NCBI RefSeq assembly: GCF_900188115.1
Contig: NZ_FZNW01000027.1
Coordinates: forward strand, 1-37,243
Source: Haloechinothrix alba
GTDB lineage: Bacteria > Actinomycetota > Actinomycetes > Mycobacteriales > Pseudonocardiaceae
Reading direction: 5' to 3'
DNA: 37,243 nucleotides
The position numbers and the translations under genes are program-made. Of the stretch, positions 26,773 through 37,101 are shown in pieces (position 1 is the first letter of the stretch; each line of letters begins with the position of its first letter). The notes under the pieces are model-generated. The model was not told the DNA's origin. It worked only from the letters and a program-made list of their open reading frames with translations, and did no database searches.

Positions 26773-26870
26773 AGCAGGCTCCAAGGTCGATGTCTCAGGT
26801 GATGCAGCGATGTACTTGACACCACGATGAACCCCCGGAAAGGGCCTGTCATCATGCTGCAAGGACAATG

Positions 26871-26893
26871 TTGCGACCTGATCGTGGTTGCGA
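26871..26893. promoter_or_regulatory. Direct repeat upstream of ald
   Basis: TTGCGA occurs at 26871-26876 and again at 26888-26893, 17 bp apart, in the gap between pucR and ald. PucR-type activators such as AdeR of Bacillus bind upstream of ald, so this is a candidate site. The evidence is only the repeat and its position. Confidence 0.3.
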
Positions 26894-26926
26894 TGGAACA
26901 ACCCGGGGATGCTGCGCGGTGGGCGG

Positions 26927-28504
26927 TCACGACCACCGCAGCGTGATCAGCTGGGCGATCAGCGCCAGCCGCGTCTCCGGGTCCTCCAGGTCCAGACCGG
27001 TCAGGCTGAGCAGCTTGCGCAGCCGGTAGCGCAGCGTGTTCGGGTGGATGCTCAGCTCCCGTGCCGTCGCGCGCGGGTCGCCCTGGTGCCGCAGCCACGC
27101 GTAGAGGGTGTCGACGTAGTCGCTGTGCTGGCGCCTGTCGTGTTCGGCGAGCACCTCGAGCGGACCCAGCTCGACCGCGCCCGCGCCGCCCGCCGCGGTG
27201 GCCACCCGATGCAGGGCCAGCGCCGTCCACACCTCGTCGAAACCGATCACCGCGCCCGGTACCAGCCCGGCGCGCACCAGGCCCAGCGCCTCCTCGGCCT
27301 CGCCCCGGGACCGTGCCAGCTCGCCGACAGGCGCCGCCGTGCCCGCCGCGGCGCGCAGCCACCCCTGCTCGCAGCCGGGCTCGGTGGCCAGCGTCTCGCG
27401 CAGCGCCGCCCAGCCGCCCACGCCGGAGCCGTCCGGCACGACGAGGTAGAGCAGCCCGCCGAACTCGGTCGCCCGCGTCTGGTTGCCGATCCCGGTCGAC
27501 AGCCGCTCCAGCAGCGCCAGCCGCAACCCCTCCGCGCCGAGCTCCTCGTCGCCCTCGCCCTGCTGCCTGCTGGTGGCCACGGCCACCACCCGGTGGTCGG
27601 CGTCGGTGAGCCCGAGCTCGGCTGCGGCCCTGCGCGGGCTGGCCCGGCCCTCCAGCACCGCGCGCAGCAGCTCGGCGTTGGCGTGGCGCCGGGTGTTGGC
27701 ATGCGCCCGCCTGCGCAGCAGGTGCACGGCCACCACGGGTGCGGCGTCGGCGAAGGCGGCGGCCCGTTCCTCGGACACGGGGCCGTCCACCACAGCCCAC
27801 ATCGAGCCGAGCAGCTCCCCGCCCATCCGGACCGGCACGATGAGCCTCGGCAGGGTGCCGTCCTTCTGCTCGGGGACGTAGATCGTCTGCCTGCCCTTGG
27901 ACAGCTCCCGGAACACCCCGCGCGACCGGAACCGGGCGAGCACGTCATCGGGGATGCGGCGGTCCATGATCGTCGACACCCGCGCGGGGTCGGTCAGGTC
28001 CTGCCGCGCCGAGTACGCGAGCACCCGGGAGTTGATGTCCTCGATCGTCACCGGAGCGTCCACAACGGATGCGGCAGCGTCGGCGAGGCGGAAGAGGTCG
28101 GCGGCCTCGGGTTGGGTGTCGTCTGTGGCCTCGGCCTCGTCGGCGATGGCGTCGAGCACGGTCCGAAGCAGCCACACCAGCTGCGCCCACGAGGTGTCGG
28201 CGTGGACCTCGATGAGGCCGACCCCCGCCGACCGCGCGGCCTTGCGCACCTCGGCGTCCTGCGCGAGCCGGGGCTTGCACAGCACGGCGGCCGCCCCGTT
28301 GGCGCCACAGGTGTGCACCAGCCCGACGGCCGTTTCCACCGAGTCACCGAGCACCGCGAGCACCAGGTCGCCCGTGGCCACCCTGGCGTGCGGGTGGCCC
28401 TCGGCGATCACCACGTCACCGACGGGACGGTCGGCGTCCGGCAGGCTCACGGTGTGCAGCAGGGTCGGACCGACGCGGTCGACCACGCTTCGTACCGAGC
28501 GCAT
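26927..28504 (-). CDS. PucR-family transcriptional regulator
   Basis: This 525-residue regulator starts at an ATG with GGAGGT six bases upstream. The N-terminal 150 residues (GDVVIAEGHPHARVATGDLVLAVLG) are the PucR sensor region. A GAF-like middle follows (IEDINSRVLAYSARQDLTDPARVSTIM). The C-terminal end, HSDYVDTLYAWLRHQGDPRATARELSIHPNTLRYRLRKLLSLTGLDLEDPETRLALIAQLI, is the PucR-type helix-turn-helix. It sits directly upstream of ald on the same strand; in Bacillus a PucR-type protein, AdeR, activates ald. Control of ald is therefore likely but inferred. Confidence 0.88.
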   Translation of the reverse strand: MRSVRSVVDRVGPTLLHTVSLPDADRPVGDVVIAEGHPHARVATGDLVLAVLGDSVETAVGLVHTCGANGAAAVLCKPRLAQDAEVRKAARSAGVGLIEVHADTSWAQLVWLLRTVLDAIADEAEATDDTQPEAADLFRLADAAASVVDAPVTIEDINSRVLAYSARQDLTDPARVSTIMDRRIPDDVLARFRSRGVFRELSKGRQTIYVPEQKDGTLPRLIVPVRMGGELLGSMWAVVDGPVSEERAAAFADAAPVVAVHLLRRRAHANTRRHANAELLRAVLEGRASPRRAAAELGLTDADHRVVAVATSRQQGEGDEELGAEGLRLALLERLSTGIGNQTRATEFGGLLYLVVPDGSGVGGWAALRETLATEPGCEQGWLRAAAGTAAPVGELARSRGEAEEALGLVRAGLVPGAVIGFDEVWTALALHRVATAAGGAGAVELGPLEVLAEHDRRQHSDYVDTLYAWLRHQGDPRATARELSIHPNTLRYRLRKLLSLTGLDLEDPETRLALIAQLITLRWS

Positions 28505-28811
28505 GCCTACACCTCCCGAGCGGTACGCGCGCCGAGGCCGGCGGGTGCGAGCGGAACCGGGAGTGTCGCCGGTGTCGCGGGTCGGGGACGGCTCTCGCTC
28601 ACGCGCCGAGTATACGCACCGTATCCGGACCCGCCTGGCCTGGAACTATTCCACCTCGCCCGGTATCGCGGGCGCGGTTCGACACGGAGCCCCGGCCGCC
28701 GCGCCATCACGCGATCACCGTCACCGTGGGGGCCCTCACAACGCCGTGCCCGCGGGCACCGACCCGCGCGATACTCGCGGTATCGATTCCGGCGAGCGAG
28801 GGGCGAGTACG
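28505..28811. other. Divergent intergenic region
   Basis: About 307 bp between the divergent pucR and thioesterase genes. It must contain promoters for both. I see no gene, RNA or strong hairpin in it. Confidence 0.4.
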
Positions 28812-29249
28812 GTGGATCCCGCGACGGTCACGGCCGAGGCGCCGCACGTGTTCCACTGCCCGTTGCGGTGGTCCGATATGGACACCGCGGGGCACGTGCA
28901 CAACGTGCAGCACCTGCGTTACCTCGAGGAGGCGCGCATCGACATGCTCTGCGTGCTCGCGCCCAAGCGCGGGGTGAGCACGCTGGCCGCCGGGATGGTG
29001 GTCGCCCAGCTCGACATCGAGTACCTGCGCCCGCTGGCCTACCGGCCGGACCCGGTACGGGTCGAGAGCCGGGTGATGCGGGTGGGCAACTCCTCGTTCG
29101 ACCTCGCCCACGACATCGTCGACGGTGAGGCGCACTACGCCCACGCCACCTCGACGATCGTCGCGTTCGACGTGGCGGCCGGCCGGTCGCGCCCGTTGAC
29201 GGGGGACGAGCGGGCGGTGCTCACCGGGCTCGGCGACCAGCCGACCTGA
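28812..29249 (+). CDS. Hotdog-fold acyl-CoA thioesterase (first of pair)
   Basis: This protein of about 145 residues has its start set at the GTG at 28812 after a GAGGGGCGAG stretch. It has the 4HBT pattern: FHCPLRWSDMDTAGHVHNVQHLRYLEEARIDML (Asp in WSDMD and His in GHVHN), QLDIEYLRPLAYRPDPVRVESRV, and SSFDLAHDI. Such enzymes hydrolyse acyl-CoA thioesters. Its neighbour 23 bp downstream is a paralogue with the same motifs, so the two probably form an operon that arose by duplication. The substrate cannot be read from the sequence. Confidence 0.85.
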   Translation: MDPATVTAEAPHVFHCPLRWSDMDTAGHVHNVQHLRYLEEARIDMLCVLAPKRGVSTLAAGMVVAQLDIEYLRPLAYRPDPVRVESRVMRVGNSSFDLAHDIVDGEAHYAHATSTIVAFDVAAGRSRPLTGDERAVLTGLGDQPT

Positions 29250-29271
29250 TCGAACACTCTGGACACAGCCT

Positions 29272-29661
29272 ATGCCGCACCAGTACCCCATCCAGCTCCG
29301 GCGCGCGGACATGGACGCCTACGGGCACGTCAACAACGTCGTGTACCTGAGCTACATCGACGAGGCGCGCCAGGACATGCTCGCCTCGGCCACCGGCGGG
29401 GGCGATCTCGGGGAGAACGTTGTGGTCGCCAAGCACGCCATCAGCTACCTCAGCCCGCTGGTGTACCGGCCGGAGCGGGTGCGGGTCGACACGGTCGTGC
29501 GGCACGTCGGTGACTCGTCGTTCACCCTCGCCCACGAGGTCCGCGACGAGGACACGAGCTACTGCCGTGTCGAGTCGGTGCTGGTGGCCTTCGACGCCGT
29601 CGCGGGCGTCTCGCGGCACATCACCGACGCCGAGCGCTCCGCCCTCGCCGGCCTCACCTGA
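29272..29661 (+). CDS. Hotdog-fold acyl-CoA thioesterase (second of pair)
   Basis: This is a 129-residue 4HBT protein. YPIQLRRADMDAYGHVNNVVYLSYIDEARQDML contains the catalytic Asp and the GHVNN motif; SYLSPLVYRPERVRVDTVV and DSSFTLAHEV follow as in the upstream paralogue. It is shorter by an N-terminal extension. A strong hairpin lies 15 bp after its stop and is a plausible terminator. Confidence 0.88.
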   Translation: MPHQYPIQLRRADMDAYGHVNNVVYLSYIDEARQDMLASATGGGDLGENVVVAKHAISYLSPLVYRPERVRVDTVVRHVGDSSFTLAHEVRDEDTSYCRVESVLVAFDAVAGVSRHITDAERSALAGLT

Positions 29662-29676
29662 CCCCGCCGAGGCGTT

Positions 29677-29731
29677 GGAGCCGAAGGTGACCTTGGGCTC
29701 CTTCTATGGAGCCAAGGTCACCCTCGGCTCC
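29677..29731. terminator. Long imperfect hairpin between convergent genes
   Basis: The arms 29677-29701 and 29708-29731 are inverted copies, both beginning GGAGCC on their own strand, with GGTGACCTTGG in the core, a one-base bulge and a six-base loop. The hairpin lies between the thioesterase pair and the convergent gene at 29763, so it may stop transcription from both sides. There is no T-run, so it could also be a dispersed palindromic repeat. Confidence 0.6.
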
Positions 29732-29762
29732 ACCCGCGTCGGGTGGGGGCGCTGCCTCGGCG

Positions 29763-30230
29763 CTACTCCTGGAGGGTGTCGGCGAGCCAGGGGGAGACCG
29801 GGAGGTCGCGGCTGACGCACTCGGCGGCGAGCCTGCTCGTCCACCGCAGGGCCTGCAGCACGAGGCTGTGCATCTCCCCAGGGGCGGCGTTGGCCAGGGC
29901 GATCTCGACCTGCTCGGCTGCCGCACCCGGGTTGCCGTGCACCTCGGCGAGCAGCGTGCGCACCGCCGTGCGCACGGGCGGGTCGGCACTGTCGATGGAG
30001 ACCTCGGTGCCTTCCTCGTCGAAGACCTGCACCTGGACCGGGGTGGCACCGCCGTCGCCGAGCTCGCTCACCATCGTGCTGCACTCGCCGAACAACAGCA
30101 TGACCAGCTCGCCGATGTGCTCGGTGGAGATCTCGTCGATGGCGTGCTCGTCGGCACCGGCATGCACGGCCAGCAGGGCGCGCTGTGCCTCGTCGACGAG
30201 TCGCGGGCGGTCGGACCGGTCAGGGTTCAC
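29763..30230 (-). CDS. Hypothetical protein, 155 residues
   Basis: I do not recognise this gene. It starts at a GTG (MNPDRSDRPRLVDEAQ) with AGGA upstream. It is acidic and appears helical with a short beta segment (TPVQVQVFDEEGTEVSID). There is no signal peptide, membrane segment or cysteine-rich motif. Codon bias and a start in an AT-richer gap support coding. It is convergent with the thioesterase pair and follows the TetR gene on the same strand, 62 bp away, so it may be expressed with that regulator. Confidence 0.7.
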   Translation of the reverse strand: MNPDRSDRPRLVDEAQRALLAVHAGADEHAIDEISTEHIGELVMLLFGECSTMVSELGDGGATPVQVQVFDEEGTEVSIDSADPPVRTAVRTLLAEVHGNPGAAAEQVEIALANAAPGEMHSLVLQALRWTSRLAAECVSRDLPVSPWLADTLQE

Positions 30231-30292
30231 GGTTCCTATCCAACACGAAGCCGGTGACGAATGGGTAGCCGATCCTGCTCGGGCCCGTCACC

Positions 30293-30883
30293 TCACCGGG
30301 CGGCATGCAGCGCGCCGAGCGCCAGCCGGTGCAGCAGCTCGGCCAGCTCGGTGCTGCCGACGTAACGGTTGTGCGGGGTGGAGTTGAGCAAGCCGAACAC
30401 CGCGTGGGCCGCCGACCGGGCGCGCTCCTCGGTGATCCCGGGAACCGCCGCGCTGATCGCGCCGACCCAGACCTCGACGTACTGCCGCTGCAGGGCGCGG
30501 ACCTGCTTGCGGTCGTCCTCGCGCAGGTTGCCGAGGTTGCGCTCCTGCACGGTGATCAGTGCGGGGTTGTCCAGGGCGAAGTTGGTGTGGAACGTGACCA
30601 GCTCGGCCAGCGCCTTGCTGGGGTCCTCCGCGGCGGCGGCGCGCTCCTTGCCTCCCGAGAACAGTCCCCGGCTTATGGAGATCAGCATCTCGCCGAGCAT
30701 CGCGTCCTTGCTGCGGAAGTGCCGGTAGAGCGCGGGTCCGGAGATACCGACCGCCGCACCGATGTCGTCGATGCCGACCCCGTGGAAGCCGTGCGCGGCG
30801 AACAGCTCGGCCGCCGCCGCGAGGATCTGGTCCCGGCGGGTCGTCGGTACCGCCTGCGCGGCCGGTCCTGCACTCACCTGCAT
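30293..30883 (-). CDS. TetR-family regulator of the acyl-CoA carboxylase operon
   Basis: This repressor-type protein has about 196 residues with the ATG at 30883; a longer frame reaches 30934. Residues 17-63 are the TetR helix-turn-helix (RRDQILAAAAELFAAHGFHGVGIDDIGAAVGISGPALYRHFRSKDAML). The rest is the helical ligand-binding part. It is divergent from the carboxylase operon, with two palindromic sites between them at 31029-31072. Regulators in this position in mycobacteria and streptomycetes respond to acyl-CoA intermediates; the ligand here is unknown. Confidence 0.88.
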   Translation of the reverse strand: MQVSAGPAAQAVPTTRRDQILAAAAELFAAHGFHGVGIDDIGAAVGISGPALYRHFRSKDAMLGEMLISISRGLFSGGKERAAAAEDPSKALAELVTFHTNFALDNPALITVQERNLGNLREDDRKQVRALQRQYVEVWVGAISAAVPGITEERARSAAHAVFGLLNSTPHNRYVGSTELAELLHRLALGALHAAR

Positions 30884-31028
30884 CACCTCGTGGGCTCCTC
30901 GGGCCGCGCGCGGATGTGTCCACCCGACGGGCACGCCTGCGGTGCGTCCCGGCGCGTGATGCGGGACACTCGCGTGTGAGCTGCGGGTCCAGCCCGCACC
31001 GAATTGGCCGCCGGGACTGGACCTCCCA

Positions 31029-31072
31029 GTTAGTTGATACTAACATCGGCAGCGCAGTTAACGATGACTAAC
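31029..31072. promoter_or_regulatory. Two TetR-type operators
   Basis: GTTAGTTGATACTAAC at 31029-31044 and GTTAACGATGACTAAC at 31057-31072 are 16-bp palindromes with arms GTTAG/CTAAC, 28 bp centre to centre. They lie just before the carboxyltransferase start and after the divergent TetR gene. The shared form GTTA-N8-CTAAC matches known operator shapes of this regulator class. They are probably its binding sites. Confidence 0.72.
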
Positions 31073-31099
31073 GTAATCGACCCGATGGTGGGGACCCAG

Positions 31100-32709
<1,610 letters not shown>

Positions 32710-32713
<4 letters not shown>

Positions 32714-34764
32714 CCATGAATCCTGTCGTTTCCACGCACGGCTCTTCCGTGCTGCACACCGTGCTCGTCGCCAACCGTGGTGAGATCGCCGTCCGGGTGA
32801 TCCGGACGCTGCGCCGGTTGGGTATCCGGTCGGTGGCGATCTACAGTGACGCCGACGTCGATGCCAGGCACGTGCACGAGGCCGATGTCGCCGTGCGCGT
32901 CGGCCCTGCCGAGGCGAGCCGGAGCTACCTGTCCATTCCGGACATCGTGGGCGCCGCGGAGTCCACGGGCGCGCAGGCCGTGCACCCGGGGTACGGCTTC
33001 CTGGCGGAGAACCCGGCCTTCGCGAGGGCGTGCCAGCAGGCGGGCCTGGTCTTCATCGGCCCGCCTGCCGGGGCGATCGAGGCGATGGGCGACAAGATCA
33101 GCGCGAAGGCCACCGTCTCGGCAGCCGGGGTGCCTGTCGTGCCGGGGATCTCCGGCACCCCCGATGAGCTGCTCGCCCGCGCCGCAGACGAGGTGGGGTT
33201 CCCGATGCTGCTCAAGCCCTCGGCCGGTGGCGGTGGCAAGGGTATGCGGCTGGTGGCCTCGGCGGCCGAGCTGGCCCCGGCGATCGAGTCGGCGCAGCGC
33301 GAGGCGAGGGCGGCATTCGGCGACGACGCGCTACTCGCCGAGCGGTTCGTGCGCACGCCACGGCATATAGAGGTGCAGGTGCTGGCCGACACGTACGGCA
33401 ACACGGTGCACCTGGGCGAGCGGGAATGCAGCCTGCAGCGGCGCCACCAGAAGATCATCGAGGAGGCTCCATCGGTACTGCTGGACGCCGCCACGCGCGA
33501 GCGGATGGGTTCGGCTGCCGTGGAAGCGGTGCGCGCGGTCGGCTACACCGGAGCGGGCACGGTGGAGTTCATCGTCTCCGGCGAGGAGTCCGCGGCCGGG
33601 GAGTTCTTCTTCATGGAGACCAACACCCGGCTGCAGGTCGAGCATCCGGTGACCGAGATGGTGACCGGGATCGACCTGGTCGAGTGGCAGCTCCGGGTCG
33701 CCGACGGGGAACGGCTGCCGTTCACCTCAGAGGAGATCTCGCTCGACGGGCACGCCGTCGAGGCCCGCGTCTACGCGGAGGACCCGACGCGCGGGTTCGT
33801 GCCCACCGGGGGCGTGGTGCTCGACACCAGTGAGCCCGCGGGGGCGGGCGTGCGGGTGGACACCGGTGTGTGGGCGGGCTCCGTGGTGGGGTCGGACTAC
33901 GACCCGATGCTGGCGAAGGTCGTCGCCGCGGGGCCGGACCGCACCACGGCGCTGCACCGGCTGGACCGCGCGCTGGCCGATACCGCCGTACTGGGGGTCG
34001 GTACCAACGTGCCGTTCCTGCGCGGGCTGCTCGCCCAGCCTGACGTCCGGGACGGCAACCTGGACACCGGTCTGGTTGAGCGCGTGCTCGGCGAGCTCAC
34101 CTCGGCCGAGGCCACCGAGGTGCCCGCGGAGTTCTTCGCCGCGGCCGCGCTGGACCGGCTGCTGCAGCTGTGGCCGGCCGGCAGCGTCGTCGACCCCTGG
34201 GACATCCCGACGGGCTGGCGGCTCGGCGGCGGCGCGGGCACCGTGTTCCTGCTGCGCGCAGGCGAGACCGAGGCCGAGGTGCGGGTGCACGGCCATCCCG
34301 GCGAGGCGCACGTGCAGGTGGCCGGCGGCGAGCCGGTGGCGGCGCGCGCACGCTGGGCGGGTGAGCGGGACCAGGTGCTGGAGCTGCGCTACGCCGGAGC
34401 CGTGCGGCGCTACCGCCGCGCGCTCGGCGACGACGGCAGGCTCTGGCTGGCACACGAGGGGCGCTGCGTGGCCATCGACGACCGGCCCCGCCTGGCCGTC
34501 AGCCATGCCGCCGCGCAGGCCGCGGGACCGGTCACCAGCCCGATGCCGGGGTCGGTGATCTCGGTCAAGACCGAGCTGGGTGCCGAGGTCAGCGCGGGCG
34601 AGGCGCTGCTGATCGTGGAGGCGATGAAGATGGAGTACACCATCACCGCCCCGGTCGACGGCGTGGTCAGCGAGTTGCATGTACAGGCGGGCCAGCAAGT
34701 GGCCCTGGACGAACCGCTGGTCCTGGTCACCCCGGGCGAGGACCGCGCAGCGGGCGAGGCGTGA
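32710..34764 (+). CDS. Acyl-CoA carboxylase alpha (biotin carboxylase plus BCCP)
   Basis: This 684-residue protein starts at a GTG overlapping the beta stop (an ATG at 32716 is also possible). It begins [22 protein letters not shown], typical of biotin carboxylase. The ATP-grasp part has [13 protein letters not shown] and [47 protein letters not shown] is the catalytic stretch. The C-terminal biotinyl domain has the site VEAMKMEY with biotinylated Lys640. It makes carboxybiotin for the beta subunit. This AccA1-like fusion with an adjacent beta subunit fits methylcrotonyl-CoA carboxylase. Confidence 0.93.
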
Positions 34765-34773
34765 GGAGAGCAG

Positions 34774-35925
34774 ATGATCGACTTCCGGTTGGACTCCGAC
34801 TACGAGGACCTGCGCAAGACCGTCGAGGACTTCGCGCGGTCCGAGGTCGCCCCCGTGATCGGGGAGTACTACGAGCATGAACGGTTCCCTTACGACCTCG
34901 TGGCGCAGATGGGCCGGATGGGTCTGTTCGGCTTGCCGTTCCCGGAGAGCTACGGCGGGATGGGTGGTGACTACTTCGCGCTGTGCGTTGCGCTGGAGGA
35001 GCTGGCGAGGGTGGACTCGTCGGTGGCCATCACTCTGGAGGCCGGGGTCTCGCTCGGGGCGATGCCGATCTACCGGTTCGGCACCGACGAGCAGCGCCGG
35101 CAGTGGCTGCCGCGGCTGTGCAGCGGCGAGATGCTCGGCGCGTTCGGGCTGACCGAGCCGGGCGGCGGCTCCGATGCCGGCGCGACCGTCACGTCGGCGA
35201 CGGCACGGGACGGCGAATGGGTGATCAACGGCAGCAAGGCGTTCATCACCAACTCCGGTACCGACATCACCGGGTTCGTCACGGTCACGGCCGTCACGGG
35301 CACGAAGGCAGGCGGCGGCAAGGAGATCTCCACCATCATCGTGCCGTCCGGGACCCCGGGCTTCACCGTGGATGCGAAGTACTCCAAGGTCGGCTGGAAC
35401 TGCTCGGATACGCACGGCCTGGCCTTCTCCGATGTGCGGGTGCCCGAGGAGAACCTGCTCGGTACGCGTGGCAAGGGTTACAACCAGTTCCTGTCGATCC
35501 TGGACGAGGGCAGGATCGCGATCGCGGCGATCGGGGTCGGTCTCGCCCAGGGGTGCGTAGACGAGTGCCTGCGCTACGTGGCGGAGCGCGAGGCGTTCGG
35601 CCACAAGATCGGGGATTTCCAGGCGATCCAGTTCAAGGTCGCCGATATGGAGTCGCGCACGCACACCGCCCGGCTGGCCTACTACGCGGCGGCGTCGAAG
35701 ATGCTGCGTGGCGAGCCGTTCAAGCGCGAGGCCGCGATCGCGAAGCTGACCTCGTCCAACGCGGCGATGGACAACGCGCGTGAGGCCACGCAGATCTTCG
35801 GTGGTTACGGCTTCATGAACGAGTTCCCCGTCGGCCGCTTCTACCGCGACGCCAAGATCCTGGAGGTCGGCGAGGGCACCAGCGAGGTCCAGCGCATGCT
35901 CATCGCCCGCGACCTCGGCCTCTGA
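34774..35925 (+). CDS. Acyl-CoA dehydrogenase (FadE19-like)
   Basis: This 383-residue FAD enzyme has GAGGAG seven bases before the ATG. AFGLTEPGGGSDAGATVTSA and FITNSGTDITGF bind FAD and substrate; GKGYNQFLSILDEGRIAIAAIGVGLAQG and REAFGHKIGDFQAIQFKVADM are family segments; the end reads QIFGGYGFMNEFPVGRFYRDAKILEVGEGTSEVQRMLIARDL. Glu367 (in GEGTSE) is at the canonical catalytic-base place; isovaleryl-CoA dehydrogenases have Ala or Gly there. So short or 2-methyl-branched acyl-CoAs may fit better than isovaleryl-CoA. It is co-transcribed with the carboxylase genes, ten bases downstream, as accA1-accD1-fadE19 are in mycobacteria. Confidence 0.92.
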   Translation: MIDFRLDSDYEDLRKTVEDFARSEVAPVIGEYYEHERFPYDLVAQMGRMGLFGLPFPESYGGMGGDYFALCVALEELARVDSSVAITLEAGVSLGAMPIYRFGTDEQRRQWLPRLCSGEMLGAFGLTEPGGGSDAGATVTSATARDGEWVINGSKAFITNSGTDITGFVTVTAVTGTKAGGGKEISTIIVPSGTPGFTVDAKYSKVGWNCSDTHGLAFSDVRVPEENLLGTRGKGYNQFLSILDEGRIAIAAIGVGLAQGCVDECLRYVAEREAFGHKIGDFQAIQFKVADMESRTHTARLAYYAAASKMLRGEPFKREAAIAKLTSSNAAMDNAREATQIFGGYGFMNEFPVGRFYRDAKILEVGEGTSEVQRMLIARDLGL

Positions 35926-35930
35926 CCCCG

Positions 35931-35996
35931 CCGTGTCGGGACCTGCGGCACGCCGTGTCGGGCCCTCCGGCACACCGTTTCGGCTGTTGCGGCCGT
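35931..35996. repeat. Three imperfect 22-bp tandem units
   Basis: Copies start at 35931, 35953 and 35975, each beginning CCGTGTCGG or CCGTTTCGG. They lie just after the acyl-CoA dehydrogenase stop. The first two are close copies and the third is decayed. No function is evident. Confidence 0.5.
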
Positions 35997-36044
35997 ATCG
36001 TGGACGAGCACGTACGGACGGTCGGCAATCCCGGTGGAGGCTCG

Positions 36045-37100
36045 ATGACATCGCTCGCGGTCCGGTTGGCTGCGGCCACGTCGAACGCGCTCAGCAAGTT
36101 CGCCGGGGACGGCGTCGCGGACCTCCGACCGATGCCGAGGGTGCTCATCGACCAGGGGCCACTGCGGTCCGTCTACCGGTTCACCACCCCCGGCGGCGAG
36201 CCGGGTGGCCAGCCGGTGCTGCTCGTTCCGCCGCTGGCCGCGCCCGCGTTGTGCTTCGACCTGCGCAGGGGCTGTAGCCTCGCCGAGCACCTCGTCGGCG
36301 ATGGTCGCCGCACGTACCTGGTCGACTACGGCAATGTCTCCTTCTCCGACCGCAACCTGGGCGTGGAGCACTGGATCGACGAGGTGCTGCCGAAGGCGAT
36401 CCAGAAGGTGCACTCCGACTCCGGTGGCCAGGACGTGCACGTGGTCGCGTGGTGCCTCGGTGGCATCTTCTCGCTGCTGACCGCGGCGGACCGCGCCGAC
36501 CTGCCCATCAAGTCGATCACCACGGTCGCCTCGCCCTTCGACTTCACCCAGATCCCGCTGGTCGCGCCGTTCCGGCCGCTGGTGGACGTGACGGGCGGGC
36601 ACATCCTCACCCCCGTCTACCGCGCGCTCGGCGGCGCCCCGGCAGGACTTGTCACCCAGGCGTTCCGGCTCACCGGGATCGACAAGGAGATCACCAAGCC
36701 GCTGGCGATCATGAAGAACCTGGACGACCGCGACTACCTCGCCCAGATCGAGGCCGTCGACCGGTTCATGGCCAGCATGCTCGCCTACCCCGGACGCACA
36801 TTCGGGCAGCTGTACCACCGGTTCTTCCGCGCGAACGATCTCGCCGAGGGCACTGTGGACCTCGGGGGCAGGGTGATCTCGCTGTCCGGTGTGACGGTGC
36901 CGATCCTGGTCATAGCCGGGGAGAACGACGTCATCGCGCCGCGTGGAGCTGTCGAGCGGCTCGTCGGCCTGCTCGACGGTGCACCGTCGGTGCGCTTCGA
37001 GTCCGCGCCGGGCGGGCATCTCGGTGTGATCACCGGTCGTGCGGCGCGGCGCACCACGTGGCGCTACATCGACGAGTTCCTCGACGAGCAGATGTGTTGA
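36045..37100 (+). CDS. PHA-synthase-like alpha/beta hydrolase with Cys nucleophile
   Basis: This protein of 351 residues has GGAGG four bases before the ATG at 36045. It resembles class III PHA synthase (PhaC) and related short alpha/beta proteins: PVLLVPPLAAPALCFDLRRGCSLAEHLVGDGRRTYLVDYG, then the nucleophile elbow VVAWCLGG with Cys137, GENDVIAPRGAVE with Asp295, and GGHLGVITG with His325, giving a Cys-Asp-His triad. True synthases join hydroxyacyl-CoA units into polyester. The protein is near the length of PhaC class III, but no phaE, phaR or phasin is next to it, so a hydrolase or acyltransferase role is equally possible. It follows the acyl-CoA dehydrogenase by 119 bp. Confidence 0.8.
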   Translation: MTSLAVRLAAATSNALSKFAGDGVADLRPMPRVLIDQGPLRSVYRFTTPGGEPGGQPVLLVPPLAAPALCFDLRRGCSLAEHLVGDGRRTYLVDYGNVSFSDRNLGVEHWIDEVLPKAIQKVHSDSGGQDVHVVAWCLGGIFSLLTAADRADLPIKSITTVASPFDFTQIPLVAPFRPLVDVTGGHILTPVYRALGGAPAGLVTQAFRLTGIDKEITKPLAIMKNLDDRDYLAQIEAVDRFMASMLAYPGRTFGQLYHRFFRANDLAEGTVDLGGRVISLSGVTVPILVIAGENDVIAPRGAVERLVGLLDGAPSVRFESAPGGHLGVITGRAARRTTWRYIDEFLDEQMC

Positions 37101-37101
37101 G

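Noticed and set aside
26888-29128. 746-residue plus-strand frame opposite pucR
   Set aside because: It is an antisense shadow in GC-rich DNA; the minus-strand gene has full PucR motifs, a good ribosome site and normal codon use.
33727-36051. 774-residue minus-strand frame opposite the carboxylase alpha and dehydrogenase genes
   Set aside because: Rich in Arg, His and Gly with no motifs, and it covers two well-supported genes on the other strand.
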